This document shows positions 24,225 through 32,942 of a stretch of 64,000 nucleotides of DNA, piece after piece. The position numbers were made by a program, and so were the translations under genes. The DNA is from Acidimicrobiales bacterium (lineage in GTDB: Bacteria; Actinomycetota; Acidimicrobiia; Acidimicrobiales; RAAP-2). Each line of letters begins with the position of its first letter. Position 1 is the stretch's first letter. Under the pieces are notes generated by a model. It saw only the letters and a list, made by a program, of their open reading frames with translations. It did no database searches and was not told the DNA's origin. The stretch lies in contig JADMIJ010000001.1 in the NCBI GenBank assembly GCA_015478655.1, positions 62,001-126,000 of the forward strand, in the 5' to 3' direction.

Positions 24225-24290
24225 GTTCACAAAACGATCACCCCTAGGTATCCGGCGAGTCGTTTCCCGTTCACCTGGGTTTCCTAGGGT
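24225..24290 (+). promoter_or_regulatory. PHO box array and promoter of the second response regulator
   Basis: Read in 11-base steps: GTTCACAAAAC, GATCACCCCTA, GGTATCCGGCG, AGTCGTTTCCC, GTTCACCTGGG, TTTCCTAGGGT. Two GTTCAC units lie exactly 44 bases apart, and the first two steps form a direct repeat like Streptomyces PHO boxes. TAGGGT at 24285-24290 is the probable -10, and GGGAGG before the ATG at 24315 gives a short leader. Confidence 0.6.
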
Positions 24291-24314
24291 CCGTGCGGGA
24301 GGTCCCTGCTGCCC

Positions 24315-25178
24315 ATGATTGCTGTCGACGAGAGCATCAGAGTGCTCGTGGTGGAAGACGAGGAGTCCTATCGCCAGGCCTTGGCGTCGGGTCTGGGGCG
24401 CGAGGGATTCATCGTGGAAGTGGCGGCCGACGGGGTGGAGGCCCTCCGTCTCTTCGCTGAGGACCCTCCCCACATCGTCCTGCTGGACATGCTGCTGCCG
24501 GGCATGCACGGCATCGAGGTCTGCCGCCGGATGCGTCGTCTGGCCCCGGTGCCCATCGTCATGGTCAGTGCGGTCGACAGCGAGCTCGACGTGGTCCTGG
24601 GCCTCGAGCTCGGTGCGGCCGGCTACGTCACCAAGCCGTTCCGCCTGCGCGAACTGGTCGCCCGGATGCAAGCCATCCTGCGGAGGGTGTCCCCACCCGA
24701 TGTGCCGCCGCTCGAGCTTGCCCCATCGGAGCCCGAGCCCGTTCCCGAGTTCCCCGACGACGAGGAGCGGCCCGACGTGGCCTTCGGCTCGGTCGTCGTG
24801 GACTTCGTCCGCCGCGAGGTGACCGTGGGCGGTGTGCGAACCCACCTGTCCCGCCGGGAGTTCGATCTCCTTTCTGTGCTGCTCACCCCGGTGCGCCGGG
24901 TGCGCACCCGCGACGAGCTGATCGACCTGCTCTGGCCGGATCGGTTCCTGTCCGACAGCCGTACGCTCGACACCCACATCCACCGCCTCCGGGCCAAGCT
25001 CGAGCCTGACCCCGCCGACCCGCGGTTCATCGTGACGGTCCGGGGTGTCGGCTTCCGCATCGAACCGGACGGGGACGACCCGGTCCCGCCGACGCAGACG
25101 GAGCCCGGTCCCGATCCCTCCACGGAATCGAAGGGGCCGCAAGGCCCGTCGGACCGCACCCAGCCCCTGACGGCCTGA
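24315..25178 (+). CDS. OmpR/PhoB-family response regulator of the phosphate region
   Basis: A 287-aa regulator. The receiver has the acidic cluster at 14-16, phospho-acceptor Asp58 (IVLLDMLLPGMHG), Ser85 (IVMVSAVDSE) and Lys107 (YVTKPFR). A Pro/Glu-rich linker (about 125-155) leads to a winged helix (about 160-255: HLSRREFDLLSVLL, DSRTLDTHIHRLRAKLE, VTVRGVGFRIEP) and a Pro-rich tail. It stands opposite pstB with 9 bases between stops. Together with its PHO box this makes it the best candidate for the phosphate regulator (RegX3/PhoP role). No histidine kinase or phoU gene is in the window. Confidence 0.88.
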   Translation: MIAVDESIRVLVVEDEESYRQALASGLGREGFIVEVAADGVEALRLFAEDPPHIVLLDMLLPGMHGIEVCRRMRRLAPVPIVMVSAVDSELDVVLGLELGAAGYVTKPFRLRELVARMQAILRRVSPPDVPPLELAPSEPEPVPEFPDDEERPDVAFGSVVVDFVRREVTVGGVRTHLSRREFDLLSVLLTPVRRVRTRDELIDLLWPDRFLSDSRTLDTHIHRLRAKLEPDPADPRFIVTVRGVGFRIEPDGDDPVPPTQTEPGPDPSTESKGPQGPSDRTQPLTA

Positions 25179-25187
25179 CTGATCTCC

Positions 25188-26042
25188 CTAGCCGAACCGG
25201 CCGTTCACGTAGTCGAGGGTGCGCGGGTCGGTGGGTTCGCTGAACAACTTGGCGGTCGGACCGAACTCGATGAGCTCGCCCGCCTTGTCCTCACCCATCA
25301 GCAGGAAGGCGCACCGGTCGGAGACTCGCATGGCCTGTTGCATGTTGTGAGTGACGATGATGATGGTCACGCGGTGCTTCAACTCGCCGATCAGCTCCTC
25401 GATGCGCTTGGTGGCGATCGGGTCGAGGGCAGAGGTGGGCTCGTCCATCAACAGCACTTCGGGCTCCACGGCCAGAGCCCTGGCGATGCAAAGACGTTGC
25501 TGCTCTCCACCCGAGAGGGTGCTGGCATGGGCCTTCAACCGGTCGCGGGCGCTGTCCCACAGGGCGGCGGCGATGAGCGCCGACTCTGCAGCTTCGTCGA
25601 GGAGCGCCTTCTTCCTCACCCCGTTGAACTTGAGGCCGGCCACGGTGTTCTCATAGATGCTCATGGTGGGGAACGGGTTCGGCCGCTGGAAGACCATCCC
25701 CACCCGGCTGCGGAGGAGGGTGGCGTCGGTCGTCCCGGCGTAGACGTCGGTGGCACCGAGCTTGACGGAGCCGGTGACCGACGCCGTGCGCACCGTGTCG
25801 TGCATGCGGTTGAGCGCCCGCAGCAGGGTCGTCTTACCCGAGCCGGACGGGCCGATGAGGGCGGTGATCTCACCCTGGTGCACGTCGAAGGTCACCCCGC
25901 GCACTGCGTTGCGACCGGCGAATGACACTGTCACGTCATCGAGCCGCATGATCGGCTCACCCACTGAAGGATTCATCAGTACTTCGCCGGTATTGAAGTT
26001 CACGCGCTCCTCCACGGAGGCTGGGGGGGTGGGTTCGATCAT
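25188..26042 (-). CDS. pstB: phosphate ABC transporter ATP-binding protein
   Basis: A 284-aa ABC ATPase. Walker A is GPSGSGKTT, the Q-loop is VFQRPNPFP, which is diagnostic of PstB, the signature is LSGGEQQRL and Walker B is [13 protein letters not shown], followed by the H-loop THNMQQA. It powers high-affinity phosphate import through PstC and PstA. ATG 26042 overlaps the pstA stop by 4 bases and has GGGAGAAA before it. About 30 N-terminal residues precede the usual start; ATG 25976 ([10 protein letters not shown]) is the alternative. Confidence 0.95.
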   Translation of the reverse strand: MIEPTPPASVEERVNFNTGEVLMNPSVGEPIMRLDDVTVSFAGRNAVRGVTFDVHQGEITALIGPSGSGKTTLLRALNRMHDTVRTASVTGSVKLGATDVYAGTTDATLLRSRVGMVFQRPNPFPTMSIYENTVAGLKFNGVRKKALLDEAAESALIAAALWDSARDRLKAHASTLSGGEQQRLCIARALAVEPEVLLMDEPTSALDPIATKRIEELIGELKHRVTIIIVTHNMQQAMRVSDRCAFLLMGEDKAGELIEFGPTAKLFSEPTDPRTLDYVNGRFG

Positions 26043-26956
26043 CGTTTCTCCCTTTGCAGGACCGCTGCGAGGACTCGGCTGCCGATGCTGAGCACGAGGA
26101 CGACCACCATGAGCAGCAACGCGGCGCCCCAGGCCACCTGGACGAGGTCGGCGTAGGGCTGAGAGCTGTAGTTGTATATGACGAGTGGCAACGCCTCCAT
26201 CGGCTTCGTCGGATTCCACTGCAGATACTGGTTGCCGAAGATAGTCAACAGCAACGGCGCCGTCTCCCCGAGCCCCCGGGCCACCGCCAGCAGCACTCCG
26301 GTGATGATCCCGGGCATGGCGGCTGGCACGACAACACGCCGGGCCACGGTGGCCCGCCGGGCACCTAGCGCCAGGGCGGCCTCGTTGAGATGGAAGGGCA
26401 CGCCCCGGATGGCCGTCTCACCTGCCCGCATGATGACCGGCAGCATGATGATTCCGATGGCAAAGGCACCGGCCAGTCCGCTGTAGTGGCCGGTGTTCTT
26501 GACGATGGCGATGTAGCCGAAGATGCCGATGGTGATGGATGGCACCCCGGTCATCACGTCGGCGGTGAAGCGGATGGCGCCGGCGATGCGGCCGTCCGAC
26601 TCGGCCAGGAACAGCCCACATAACAGACCGACGGGAACGGCAACCGCGGTGGCGATGGCTCCGATGACCGCGGTCCCGACGATGGCATTCCACACGCCGC
26701 CCCCGGGGATGCCCTCGGGCTCGGTCACCTGGGTGAAAAAATCGGCATTCCAGGCCGGCAGGCCCTTGATCACCACGTAGGCCACCACCCCGATCAATGG
26801 CACGATGGCCACGGCCAGAAAAACCCAGCACACGCCGATGGCGACTCTCGAGTAATTCTTGCGCCTCCGGAGCGACGCCGAGGCGACACTCTGGATGCGT
26901 CGGCGCCGCTCGAGGATGGGATCGGCCGGGGCGTCGAATGTGAGTGTCGTCATCAT
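26039..26956 (-). CDS. pstA: phosphate ABC transporter permease PstA
   Basis: A 305-aa six-helix permease. Helices are seen at [78 protein letters not shown] and [13 protein letters not shown]. The coupling loop [20 protein letters not shown] matches the EAA motif that contacts PstB. It forms the membrane channel with PstC. It overlaps both neighbours by 4 bases, so the four pst genes make one tightly coupled operon. Confidence 0.95.
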   Translation of the reverse strand: MMTTLTFDAPADPILERRRRIQSVASASLRRRKNYSRVAIGVCWVFLAVAIVPLIGVVAYVVIKGLPAWNADFFTQVTEPEGIPGGGVWNAIVGTAVIGAIATAVAVPVGLLCGLFLAESDGRIAGAIRFTADVMTGVPSITIGIFGYIAIVKNTGHYSGLAGAFAIGIIMLPVIMRAGETAIRGVPFHLNEAALALGARRATVARRVVVPAAMPGIITGVLLAVARGLGETAPLLLTIFGNQYLQWNPTKPMEALPLVIYNYSSQPYADLVQVAWGAALLLMVVVLVLSIGSRVLAAVLQREKR

Positions 26957-27924
26957 GCCACCGCCACCGATGCCGCCCCGCCGCGGGCAGTGGAGCGGAC
27001 CAGTGCCCGGGCCATCGCATTCACTCCCACCCCGATGACCAAGAGGACCAGACCGGCGCCGAACAGGGCGCTGAGCTCGGTGCCGGTGGCCTCGCCGAAG
27101 TTGTTGACGATAAGCGAGGGCAGGGTGGCAGCCGGGGACTTGATGGAATGGGCGATGTAGGGCGAATTGCCGATGACCAGCGCCACGGCCACCGTCTCAC
27201 CCAGGGCGCGGCCCGTGGCCAGGGTGAGCCCTCCGAGCAGCCCGGTCCGGGCCCCGGGGACCACGACCTTGCGCAGCACCTGCCAGCGGGTGGCCCCGAG
27301 GGCCATCGCCCCTTCGACCTGGTCGTTGGGCACCACGGCCAGCACGTCGCGGGAGATGGCCACCATGGTCGGCAGCACCATGACGAAGAGGATGATGCCG
27401 GCCAGGACCAGGCCGACCCCCTGATCTGGGCCGTTGAACAGCCCGGTCCACCCGAACACCGAGGTCAGGAAGGGCTCGAGATACTCCCGGCACAGCGGGG
27501 CCAGGACGATCAGTCCCCACAGCCCGTAGACGACGCTGGGCACCGCGGCCAGCAGTTCCACCGCCGTGCCCAGGCTGGCCCGCAGGCGGTGGGGCACCAG
27601 GTAGGCCAGGGCCAGGGCCGTGCCGAGCCCGATGGGCACGGCCAGGACCAGGGCGATGGCCGTGGTCTCGATGGTCCCGAGGATGAACGGGAGCAGACCG
27701 AACTTGCCATGGGTCGGATCCCAGGTCTTCTGCACGATCCACGAGAAGCCGAGGGTGGAGAAGGCCGGTTTGGCCTGGACGATGAGGGAGATGACGAACC
27801 ACAGCACCAGGCCGACAAAGACGGCCGCCACGGTGGCCAACAGGCCGCGGTAGGCGCCGTTGGGGAGCGCCAAGCGAGACCCTCGCCTCGCGCTCCCCGC
27901 CGGTTGTACCTCTCGAGTGATCAC
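26953..27924 (-). CDS. pstC: phosphate ABC transporter permease PstC
   Basis: A 323-aa permease with six helices. The EAA-type loop is VEGAMALGATRWQVLRKVVVPGA, and GLTLATGRALGETVAVALVIG is typical of PstC. The periplasmic loop between the first helices (FSTLGFSWIVQKTWDPTHGKF) is as expected. It lies 34 bases downstream of pstS and overlaps pstA by 4 bases. Confidence 0.95.
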   Translation of the reverse strand: MITREVQPAGSARRGSRLALPNGAYRGLLATVAAVFVGLVLWFVISLIVQAKPAFSTLGFSWIVQKTWDPTHGKFGLLPFILGTIETTAIALVLAVPIGLGTALALAYLVPHRLRASLGTAVELLAAVPSVVYGLWGLIVLAPLCREYLEPFLTSVFGWTGLFNGPDQGVGLVLAGIILFVMVLPTMVAISRDVLAVVPNDQVEGAMALGATRWQVLRKVVVPGARTGLLGGLTLATGRALGETVAVALVIGNSPYIAHSIKSPAATLPSLIVNNFGEATGTELSALFGAGLVLLVIGVGVNAMARALVRSTARGGAASVAVA

Positions 27925-27958
27925 CGCGGCCAGTCAGCCCCTCATCCGATACCGTGGC

Positions 27959-29137
27959 TCAACTCTTGGTGAGTAGGGCTTGCCCACTCGGACCCGTCAC
28001 CGTCAACAGGGCAGTGCGATCCTGATTCTGAATGGCGGGGGGCAACACCACATTTTGGATACCTGCCGCCAAGTTCTGTCCGCCACCGGTGTGGACGGTC
28101 CAGTCGAGCACCTTCACCGTCCCAGCGCCGGTGGTCTCGCTGGTTTGCTTCTGGAGGAGGATGGCCCAGCTGTACCCGGCAATGGGATAGCTACCCGCTC
28201 CAGCAGCGTTGACGATGGAGAAGTCGGTCGACGAGATATTCACCTTTTGTGCCGCGTCAGCAGCCACCGATGTCAGCGAGGGAGAAACGTAGACGCCGGC
28301 CGCGTTCTTGATGGAGGCGAATGTGAAGTTGTTCTGGAGGGCGTAAGCCAACTCGACGTAGCCGATGGAGTAAGGCGTCGACTTGATGCTGGCCGCCACA
28401 CCCGAGTTGTGAGGTGACTGTACCGCCACCGCGGGCCAAGCGATCGTCTTCGACCTGCCCAGCGTCCAGGCCGGGGATACCGTGGCCAGATAGTCGCTGA
28501 AGATGTAGGTGGTCCCGGAACTATCGGCTCGGACCTCGGGAACGATCGCGTTTGACGGCAGCGTCACCCCAGGGTTCAGAGCGGTGATCTCGGGCGCGTT
28601 CCAGGTCTTGATGGTGCCGGCGAATATGCCCGCCACCGTGACACCGTCCAGCTTGAGGCGCTTGGTCACGCCGGGGAGGTTGTACGAGACCGAGATACCA
28701 CCCAGCGTGTCGGGGATCTGGATTACCGGGCCCGAGGCCGCCGGGACCTTGGCCAGGTCGGAGGCGGTCATCGGCACGTCCGAGGCGGCGAAATTGACCG
28801 TGCCAGCTTGGAAGGCGGTGATGCCGGCCCCACTACCCACGCTCTGGTAGTTCACCTGCAGGCCCTGGTTCTTCGCCGTGTAGTCGTGGAAGGCCACATT
28901 GAAGAACGGGGTGACAAACGTCGAGCCTGAAGCATTGAGGGTCCCTGCTGGAGCCTTGAGGTCCGCTGCCAGGTACGCGGCATTGTCGCTGCTGAGCGTG
29001 CCCCCAATCGGCGCTGTCGTTGTGGCGGGTGTGGATGACGAACTGCACGCGGCGAGGAGGGCTCCGGCTGCAACCAGGGCGACTGCCAGCAAACGCGCCG
29101 TCCTGGTTCGCGGCCCCGTGTCCGCCTGAGGGGTCAT
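27959..29137 (-). CDS. pstS: phosphate-binding lipoprotein PstS
   Basis: A 392-aa lipoprotein. The signal (LLAVALVAAGALLAAC) ends in a lipobox, so the mature protein is anchored by its cysteine. Phosphate-binding elements are NASGSTFVTPFF, YQSVGSGAGITAF, FAASDVPMT and VRADSSGTTYIFSDYL. It captures phosphate for PstCAB. Start choices are ATG 29137 or GTG 29149, the latter 11 bases after GGAGG. The promoter region carries a PHO box of four units, so the operon should be induced by phosphate starvation. Confidence 0.93.
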   Translation of the reverse strand: MTPQADTGPRTRTARLLAVALVAAGALLAACSSSSTPATTTAPIGGTLSSDNAAYLAADLKAPAGTLNASGSTFVTPFFNVAFHDYTAKNQGLQVNYQSVGSGAGITAFQAGTVNFAASDVPMTASDLAKVPAASGPVIQIPDTLGGISVSYNLPGVTKRLKLDGVTVAGIFAGTIKTWNAPEITALNPGVTLPSNAIVPEVRADSSGTTYIFSDYLATVSPAWTLGRSKTIAWPAVAVQSPHNSGVAASIKSTPYSIGYVELAYALQNNFTFASIKNAAGVYVSPSLTSVAADAAQKVNISSTDFSIVNAAGAGSYPIAGYSWAILLQKQTSETTGAGTVKVLDWTVHTGGGQNLAAGIQNVVLPPAIQNQDRTALLTVTGPSGQALLTKS

Positions 29138-29581
29138 GTCTGAGTCCACTGGTTCTTCAACCTCCGTGATTTCGAGCCCGATGTTCACCGCCGGGCCATG
29201 GGACCGGGCGTAGGACGCATTCGACGTCCAGCCGCGACCGTACCGATGGGAGGTAAACGTCCGGCGAACCCGCGGTGAACGCAACACGAACATCACGTGC
29301 TCTTGTGATGAATTCCTAGCTTCCGTGCCTGGATGGGTGTAGGGCGCACTCGTCGGCCCGGTCAACCTCCCCCGATCCTCCGAGCCTCCCCGTGATCACG
29401 GCGGCACTCTCGGTGGCAGACCGGGCCCGACGCCCTGGGCTCATGAGGGCGCCGTTCGAGATGGGCCCCCACCTGCACCTCCACCGAATCGACCGTCCTG
29501 CGGTCCGCTCCTGGGGAATACACGTTCGATCTGCCCCGTTGTTCATGGGACAGCAATTGGCTGGTGACATTCGGAGGAACG
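29138..29581. other. 444-bp divergent control region between pstS and lon
   Basis: The left part carries the pst PHO box (listed separately) and about 100 bases of leader for pstS. The right part (29366-29581) is the lon upstream region; it ends in CGGAGGAACG before the ATG. I saw no clear HAIR (HspR) or ClgR operator for lon and no further gene. Confidence 0.5.
29253..29292 (-). promoter_or_regulatory. PHO box of the pst operon, four 11-nt units
   Basis: Read on the minus strand: GTTCGTG, GTTCACC, GTTCGCC and GTTTACC begin at exact 11-base intervals (units at 29286-29292, 29275-29281, 29264-29270, 29253-29259). This matches the direct-repeat unit bound by actinobacterial PhoP. It lies about 115-155 bases upstream of pstS. 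Confidence 0.75.
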
Positions 29582-31945
29582 ATGGATCAACGCAGCGAGA
29601 ACTTGCCCCTTTTGCCCCTCACGTCAGGGGTGGTCCTCCCCAGCATGGTCTTCACCATGGCCCTCGAGTCGGAGGAGGCCAGAGCGGCCGCCGAGGCCGC
29701 CGAGGCCGCCGACGGCCGTTTCGTGCTTGTCCCCTTCATCGACGGGCGGTACGCATCGGTCGGCGTGATCTCCGAGGTGATGGAGAAGGGCGACCTCCCG
29801 GGAGGCATGGCCGCCGTGGCGGTGCGCGGCGTGGAGCGGGCGCGGCTGGGTACGGCAGTGCCCGGGACGGGCCGCGCCCTGTGGGTCGAGGTCGAGATCA
29901 TCCCTGAGGGTGTGCCCTCGGAGGAAGAGGCCGAGCTGGCCCGTGAGTACCGCGCCGTGCTGGAGAACATCCTGTTGAGCAGGGGCGCCGCTCGCATCGC
30001 CGAACGCCTGGCCGATGTGACCGAGCCCGGCCGGGTGGCCGACATGGCCGGGTACTCGCCCGACCTGTCCCTGGGCCAGAAGGTCGAGGTCCTCGAGACC
30101 ATCGATGTGGCCGCGCGCTTGCGGTTGGTCATCGCCTGGGCCAGGGAGGTCCTGGCCGATCTCACCCTGCGCGAGCGGATCAAGACCGACGTCGAGGAGG
30201 GGATGGAGAAGACCCAGCGTGAGTTCCTGTTGCGGCGCCAGCTGGAGTCCATCCGTAAGGAGTTGGGCCAGATCGGCTCGGACGACGAGGAGGACCCGGA
30301 CGACTATCGCACCAAGCTGGCCGGGCGCGATCTGCCGGAGGCGGCCCACAAGGCGGTCGAGCGCGAGATCGACAAGCTCGAGCGCATGAGCGAGCAGAAC
30401 CCCGAGCACGGGTGGATCCGTACCTGGCTCGACACCGTCTTCGAGCTGCCGTGGGGCGAGGAGTCCGAGGACCGCCTCGACGTGAAGGAGGCGTCGCGCA
30501 TCCTCGACGAGGACCACGACGGGCTCGACGACGTCAAGGACCGCATCCTCGAGCACCTGGCCGTGCGCAAGCTGCAGTCGGAACGGGGCCTGGCCCCGGT
30601 GTCCGGCCGCGGCGCGGGCGCCATCCTGGCCCTGGTCGGCCCGCCCGGGGTGGGGAAGACCTCCTTGGGCGAATCGGTGGCCCGGGCGCTCGGTCGTTCG
30701 TTCGTCCGGGTGGCATTGGGCGGCGTCCGCGACGAGGCGGAGATCAGGGGCCACCGGCGTACGTACGTCGGCGCCCAACCGGGCCGTCTGGTCCGGGCCC
30801 TGCGCGAGGCCGGAACCATGAACCCGGTCATCGTGCTCGACGAGGTCGACAAGCTCGGAGCCGACTATCGGGGTGACCCGTCCTCGGCGCTGCTCGAGGT
30901 CCTCGACCCGGCGCAGAACCACACCTTCCGCGACCACTACCTGGAGATCGAGCTCGACCTGTCCAAGGTGCTGTTCATCGCCACGGCCAACATGGTCGAC
31001 ACCATCCCCGGGCCGCTGCTCGACCGGATGGAGGTCATCCGGCTCGACGGCTACACGGAAGAAGAGAAAGTGGCCATCGCCCGCAACCACCTGGTCGGGC
31101 GCCAGCTGGGTCGCGCCGCCCTGACCGGCGACGAGGTGACCATCACCGACGACGCCCTACGGAAAGTGGTGGGCGACTACACCCGGGAGGCCGGGGTGCG
31201 CTCGCTCGAGCGCGAGCTCGGCCGACTGCTGCGCAAGGTGGCCGCCGGGGTGGCATCCCACGAGACGGAGACCCCGTTGACGGTGGACGGCGACGACGTC
31301 CGTGGCTGGCTCGGTCGACCGCGGTTCTTCTTCGAGGCCGCCGACCGCACCGCGGTGCCGGGCGTGGCAACTGGCCTGGCCGTCACCGGGGCGGGTGGAG
31401 ACGTCCTCTACGTGGAGGCGTCGATGATGGACGGGCCGGAGGGGTTGACCCTCACCGGCCAGCTGGGCGACGTGATGAAGGAGTCGGCGGAGATCGCCCT
31501 GTCCTATGTCCGCTCGCACAGCGAGGAGCTCGGCATCGACCCCGCCGTCTTCGCCGGCAAGCGCTTCCACGTGCACGTCCCCGCCGGGGCCATCCCGAAG
31601 GACGGTCCATCGGCCGGGGTCACCATGACCACCGCGCTGGTGAGCCTGCTTCGTGGCGTCCCCGTCCGTTCGGTGCTGGGTATGACCGGTGAGGTCACCC
31701 TGCAGGGCCGGGTGCTCCCGATCGGCGGGGTGCGCCAGAAGGTCCTGGCCGCCCACCGAGCGGGACTGACCTCGGTGGTGCTGCCCGTCCGGAACGGGCC
31801 GGACCTCGAGGACGTCCCCGAGGCCGTGCGCGAGGAGATGACCTTCCACCTCGCCTCCGAGATCAGCGAGGTCCTGGACGCCGCCCTGGTGGACGGGGCC
31901 GACCACCAGCCGGTGGCGGCCGACCAGCAGTTGTTCGCAGCCTGA
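29582..31945 (+). CDS. lon: ATP-dependent Lon protease
   Basis: A 787-aa LonA protease. Order: N-terminal substrate domain (LPLLPLTSGVVLPSMVFTMA), coiled region, AAA+ domain with Walker A GPPGVGKT (about 353-360) and Walker B VIVLDEVDK, then the protease domain with the Ser677-Lys720 dyad (KDGPSAGVTMT and GGVRQKVLAAH). It degrades misfolded and regulatory proteins in the cytoplasm. The start at ATG 29582 has GGAGGA 4 bases before it. It is divergent from pstS and ends at a strong hairpin. Confidence 0.96.
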   Translation: MDQRSENLPLLPLTSGVVLPSMVFTMALESEEARAAAEAAEAADGRFVLVPFIDGRYASVGVISEVMEKGDLPGGMAAVAVRGVERARLGTAVPGTGRALWVEVEIIPEGVPSEEEAELAREYRAVLENILLSRGAARIAERLADVTEPGRVADMAGYSPDLSLGQKVEVLETIDVAARLRLVIAWAREVLADLTLRERIKTDVEEGMEKTQREFLLRRQLESIRKELGQIGSDDEEDPDDYRTKLAGRDLPEAAHKAVEREIDKLERMSEQNPEHGWIRTWLDTVFELPWGEESEDRLDVKEASRILDEDHDGLDDVKDRILEHLAVRKLQSERGLAPVSGRGAGAILALVGPPGVGKTSLGESVARALGRSFVRVALGGVRDEAEIRGHRRTYVGAQPGRLVRALREAGTMNPVIVLDEVDKLGADYRGDPSSALLEVLDPAQNHTFRDHYLEIELDLSKVLFIATANMVDTIPGPLLDRMEVIRLDGYTEEEKVAIARNHLVGRQLGRAALTGDEVTITDDALRKVVGDYTREAGVRSLERELGRLLRKVAAGVASHETETPLTVDGDDVRGWLGRPRFFFEAADRTAVPGVATGLAVTGAGGDVLYVEASMMDGPEGLTLTGQLGDVMKESAEIALSYVRSHSEELGIDPAVFAGKRFHVHVPAGAIPKDGPSAGVTMTTALVSLLRGVPVRSVLGMTGEVTLQGRVLPIGGVRQKVLAAHRAGLTSVVLPVRNGPDLEDVPEAVREEMTFHLASEISEVLDAALVDGADHQPVAADQQLFAA

Positions 31946-31950
31946 TCGTC

Positions 31951-31983
31951 GAAGACCCGGGGCCGGATGGCTCCCGGGTCTTC
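31951..31983. terminator. perfect 11-bp hairpin after lon
   Basis: GAAGACCCGGG (31951-31961) and CCCGGGTCTTC (31973-31983) pair fully around an 11-base loop, 5 bases after the lon stop and before the convergent hydrolase gene. No T-run follows on either side, as is common in GC-rich actinobacteria. It could serve both directions. Confidence 0.65.
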
Positions 31984-32021
31984 CCGGTTGACGAGGCCGG
32001 AAGGGGCCGGCGCGAAGAAGG

Positions 32022-32942
32022 TCAGGGGCCGGCGAGGAAGTCGCCGAGGATGCGGGCCAGCTCGAGGGGCTGATCGCCCTGGATGCTGTGCCCCGCCCCG
32101 TCGACCGTGACCACCCTGTCGGCGGGTCTGCGCCGGCGGAACTCGGCCTCGTCGGCGTCATCCACCACCGGCGACAAAGCCCCCCGCACCAGTAGCACGG
32201 GCCCGTCGATGCCCTCGAGGACGTCCCACAGGGCGCTGAAGTCCACCGATCCCACGTGCATGCCGGAGGAGCCGGCCGGACGGCCCAACTGGTGACGCCA
32301 GGTCCAGGTCCCGTCGTCCCGCTGCACCGCATTGTGGAGCACCCCGCGCCGCAGCGAGGACACCGAGCGGGTCGGATTGAACTGAATGGTCCGCTCGAGG
32401 ATCTCGTCGAAGGAGGCGAACGTCTCCGGCCCGGCCAGGAAGGCGGCGATGTCCGAGCTCTTCTCGCGAGTGACACCCGGGGTGATGTCGACCAGGGCCA
32501 GCGCGGCGACCACCTCGGGGTGGGCGCCGGCGAGGGCGATGGCAGTGGCGCCACCCAACGACATCCCCACCACCGCCCTGGCGTCGGGAGCCAGGCGCCC
32601 GATGGCCGCCGCCACGTCCTCCGCCATGGCCCACGGGTCGAGCACCTGGGCGTCGCAGGGCCAGTCGGAATGGCCGTGCCCGGGAAGGTCCACCGCCACC
32701 AGGGGGCGGTCGAGCGCCAGCGCCACCGTGTCCCAGGTATGGGCGTTCTGGCCGCCCCCGTGGAGGAACACCATTTCGGGCGCCTCCGATCCCCACACGA
32801 GGGCACTGACCGACCGCCCCGGGGCAACTTCCACAGCGTGGCGGCGCACGGTGGGCGCACCCCTCCACGGGAGCCCGACCTCGCTGGCGTTGTCGGCGAA
32901 CATGGAGAACTCGTCGTAGGTGGCACCGGAGGGCTCGGTCAC
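32022..32942 (-). CDS. alpha/beta hydrolase
   Basis: A 306-aa serine hydrolase. It shows MVFLHGGGQNAHTWD (oxyanion hole), VDLPGHGHSDWP, nucleophile elbow VVGMSLGGATA, the acid region around LSPVVDDADEAEF and the catalytic His in VDGAGHSIQGDQP. The form is that of carbon-carbon or ester hydrolases of the epoxide hydrolase/2-hydroxymuconate hydrolase type. The substrate is unknown. Its ATG overlaps the stop of the upstream F420-type oxidoreductase by 4 bases, so they share a transcript and perhaps a catabolic route. Confidence 0.8.
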   Translation of the reverse strand: MTEPSGATYDEFSMFADNASEVGLPWRGAPTVRRHAVEVAPGRSVSALVWGSEAPEMVFLHGGGQNAHTWDTVALALDRPLVAVDLPGHGHSDWPCDAQVLDPWAMAEDVAAAIGRLAPDARAVVGMSLGGATAIALAGAHPEVVAALALVDITPGVTREKSSDIAAFLAGPETFASFDEILERTIQFNPTRSVSSLRRGVLHNAVQRDDGTWTWRHQLGRPAGSSGMHVGSVDFSALWDVLEGIDGPVLLVRGALSPVVDDADEAEFRRRRPADRVVTVDGAGHSIQGDQPLELARILGDFLAGP

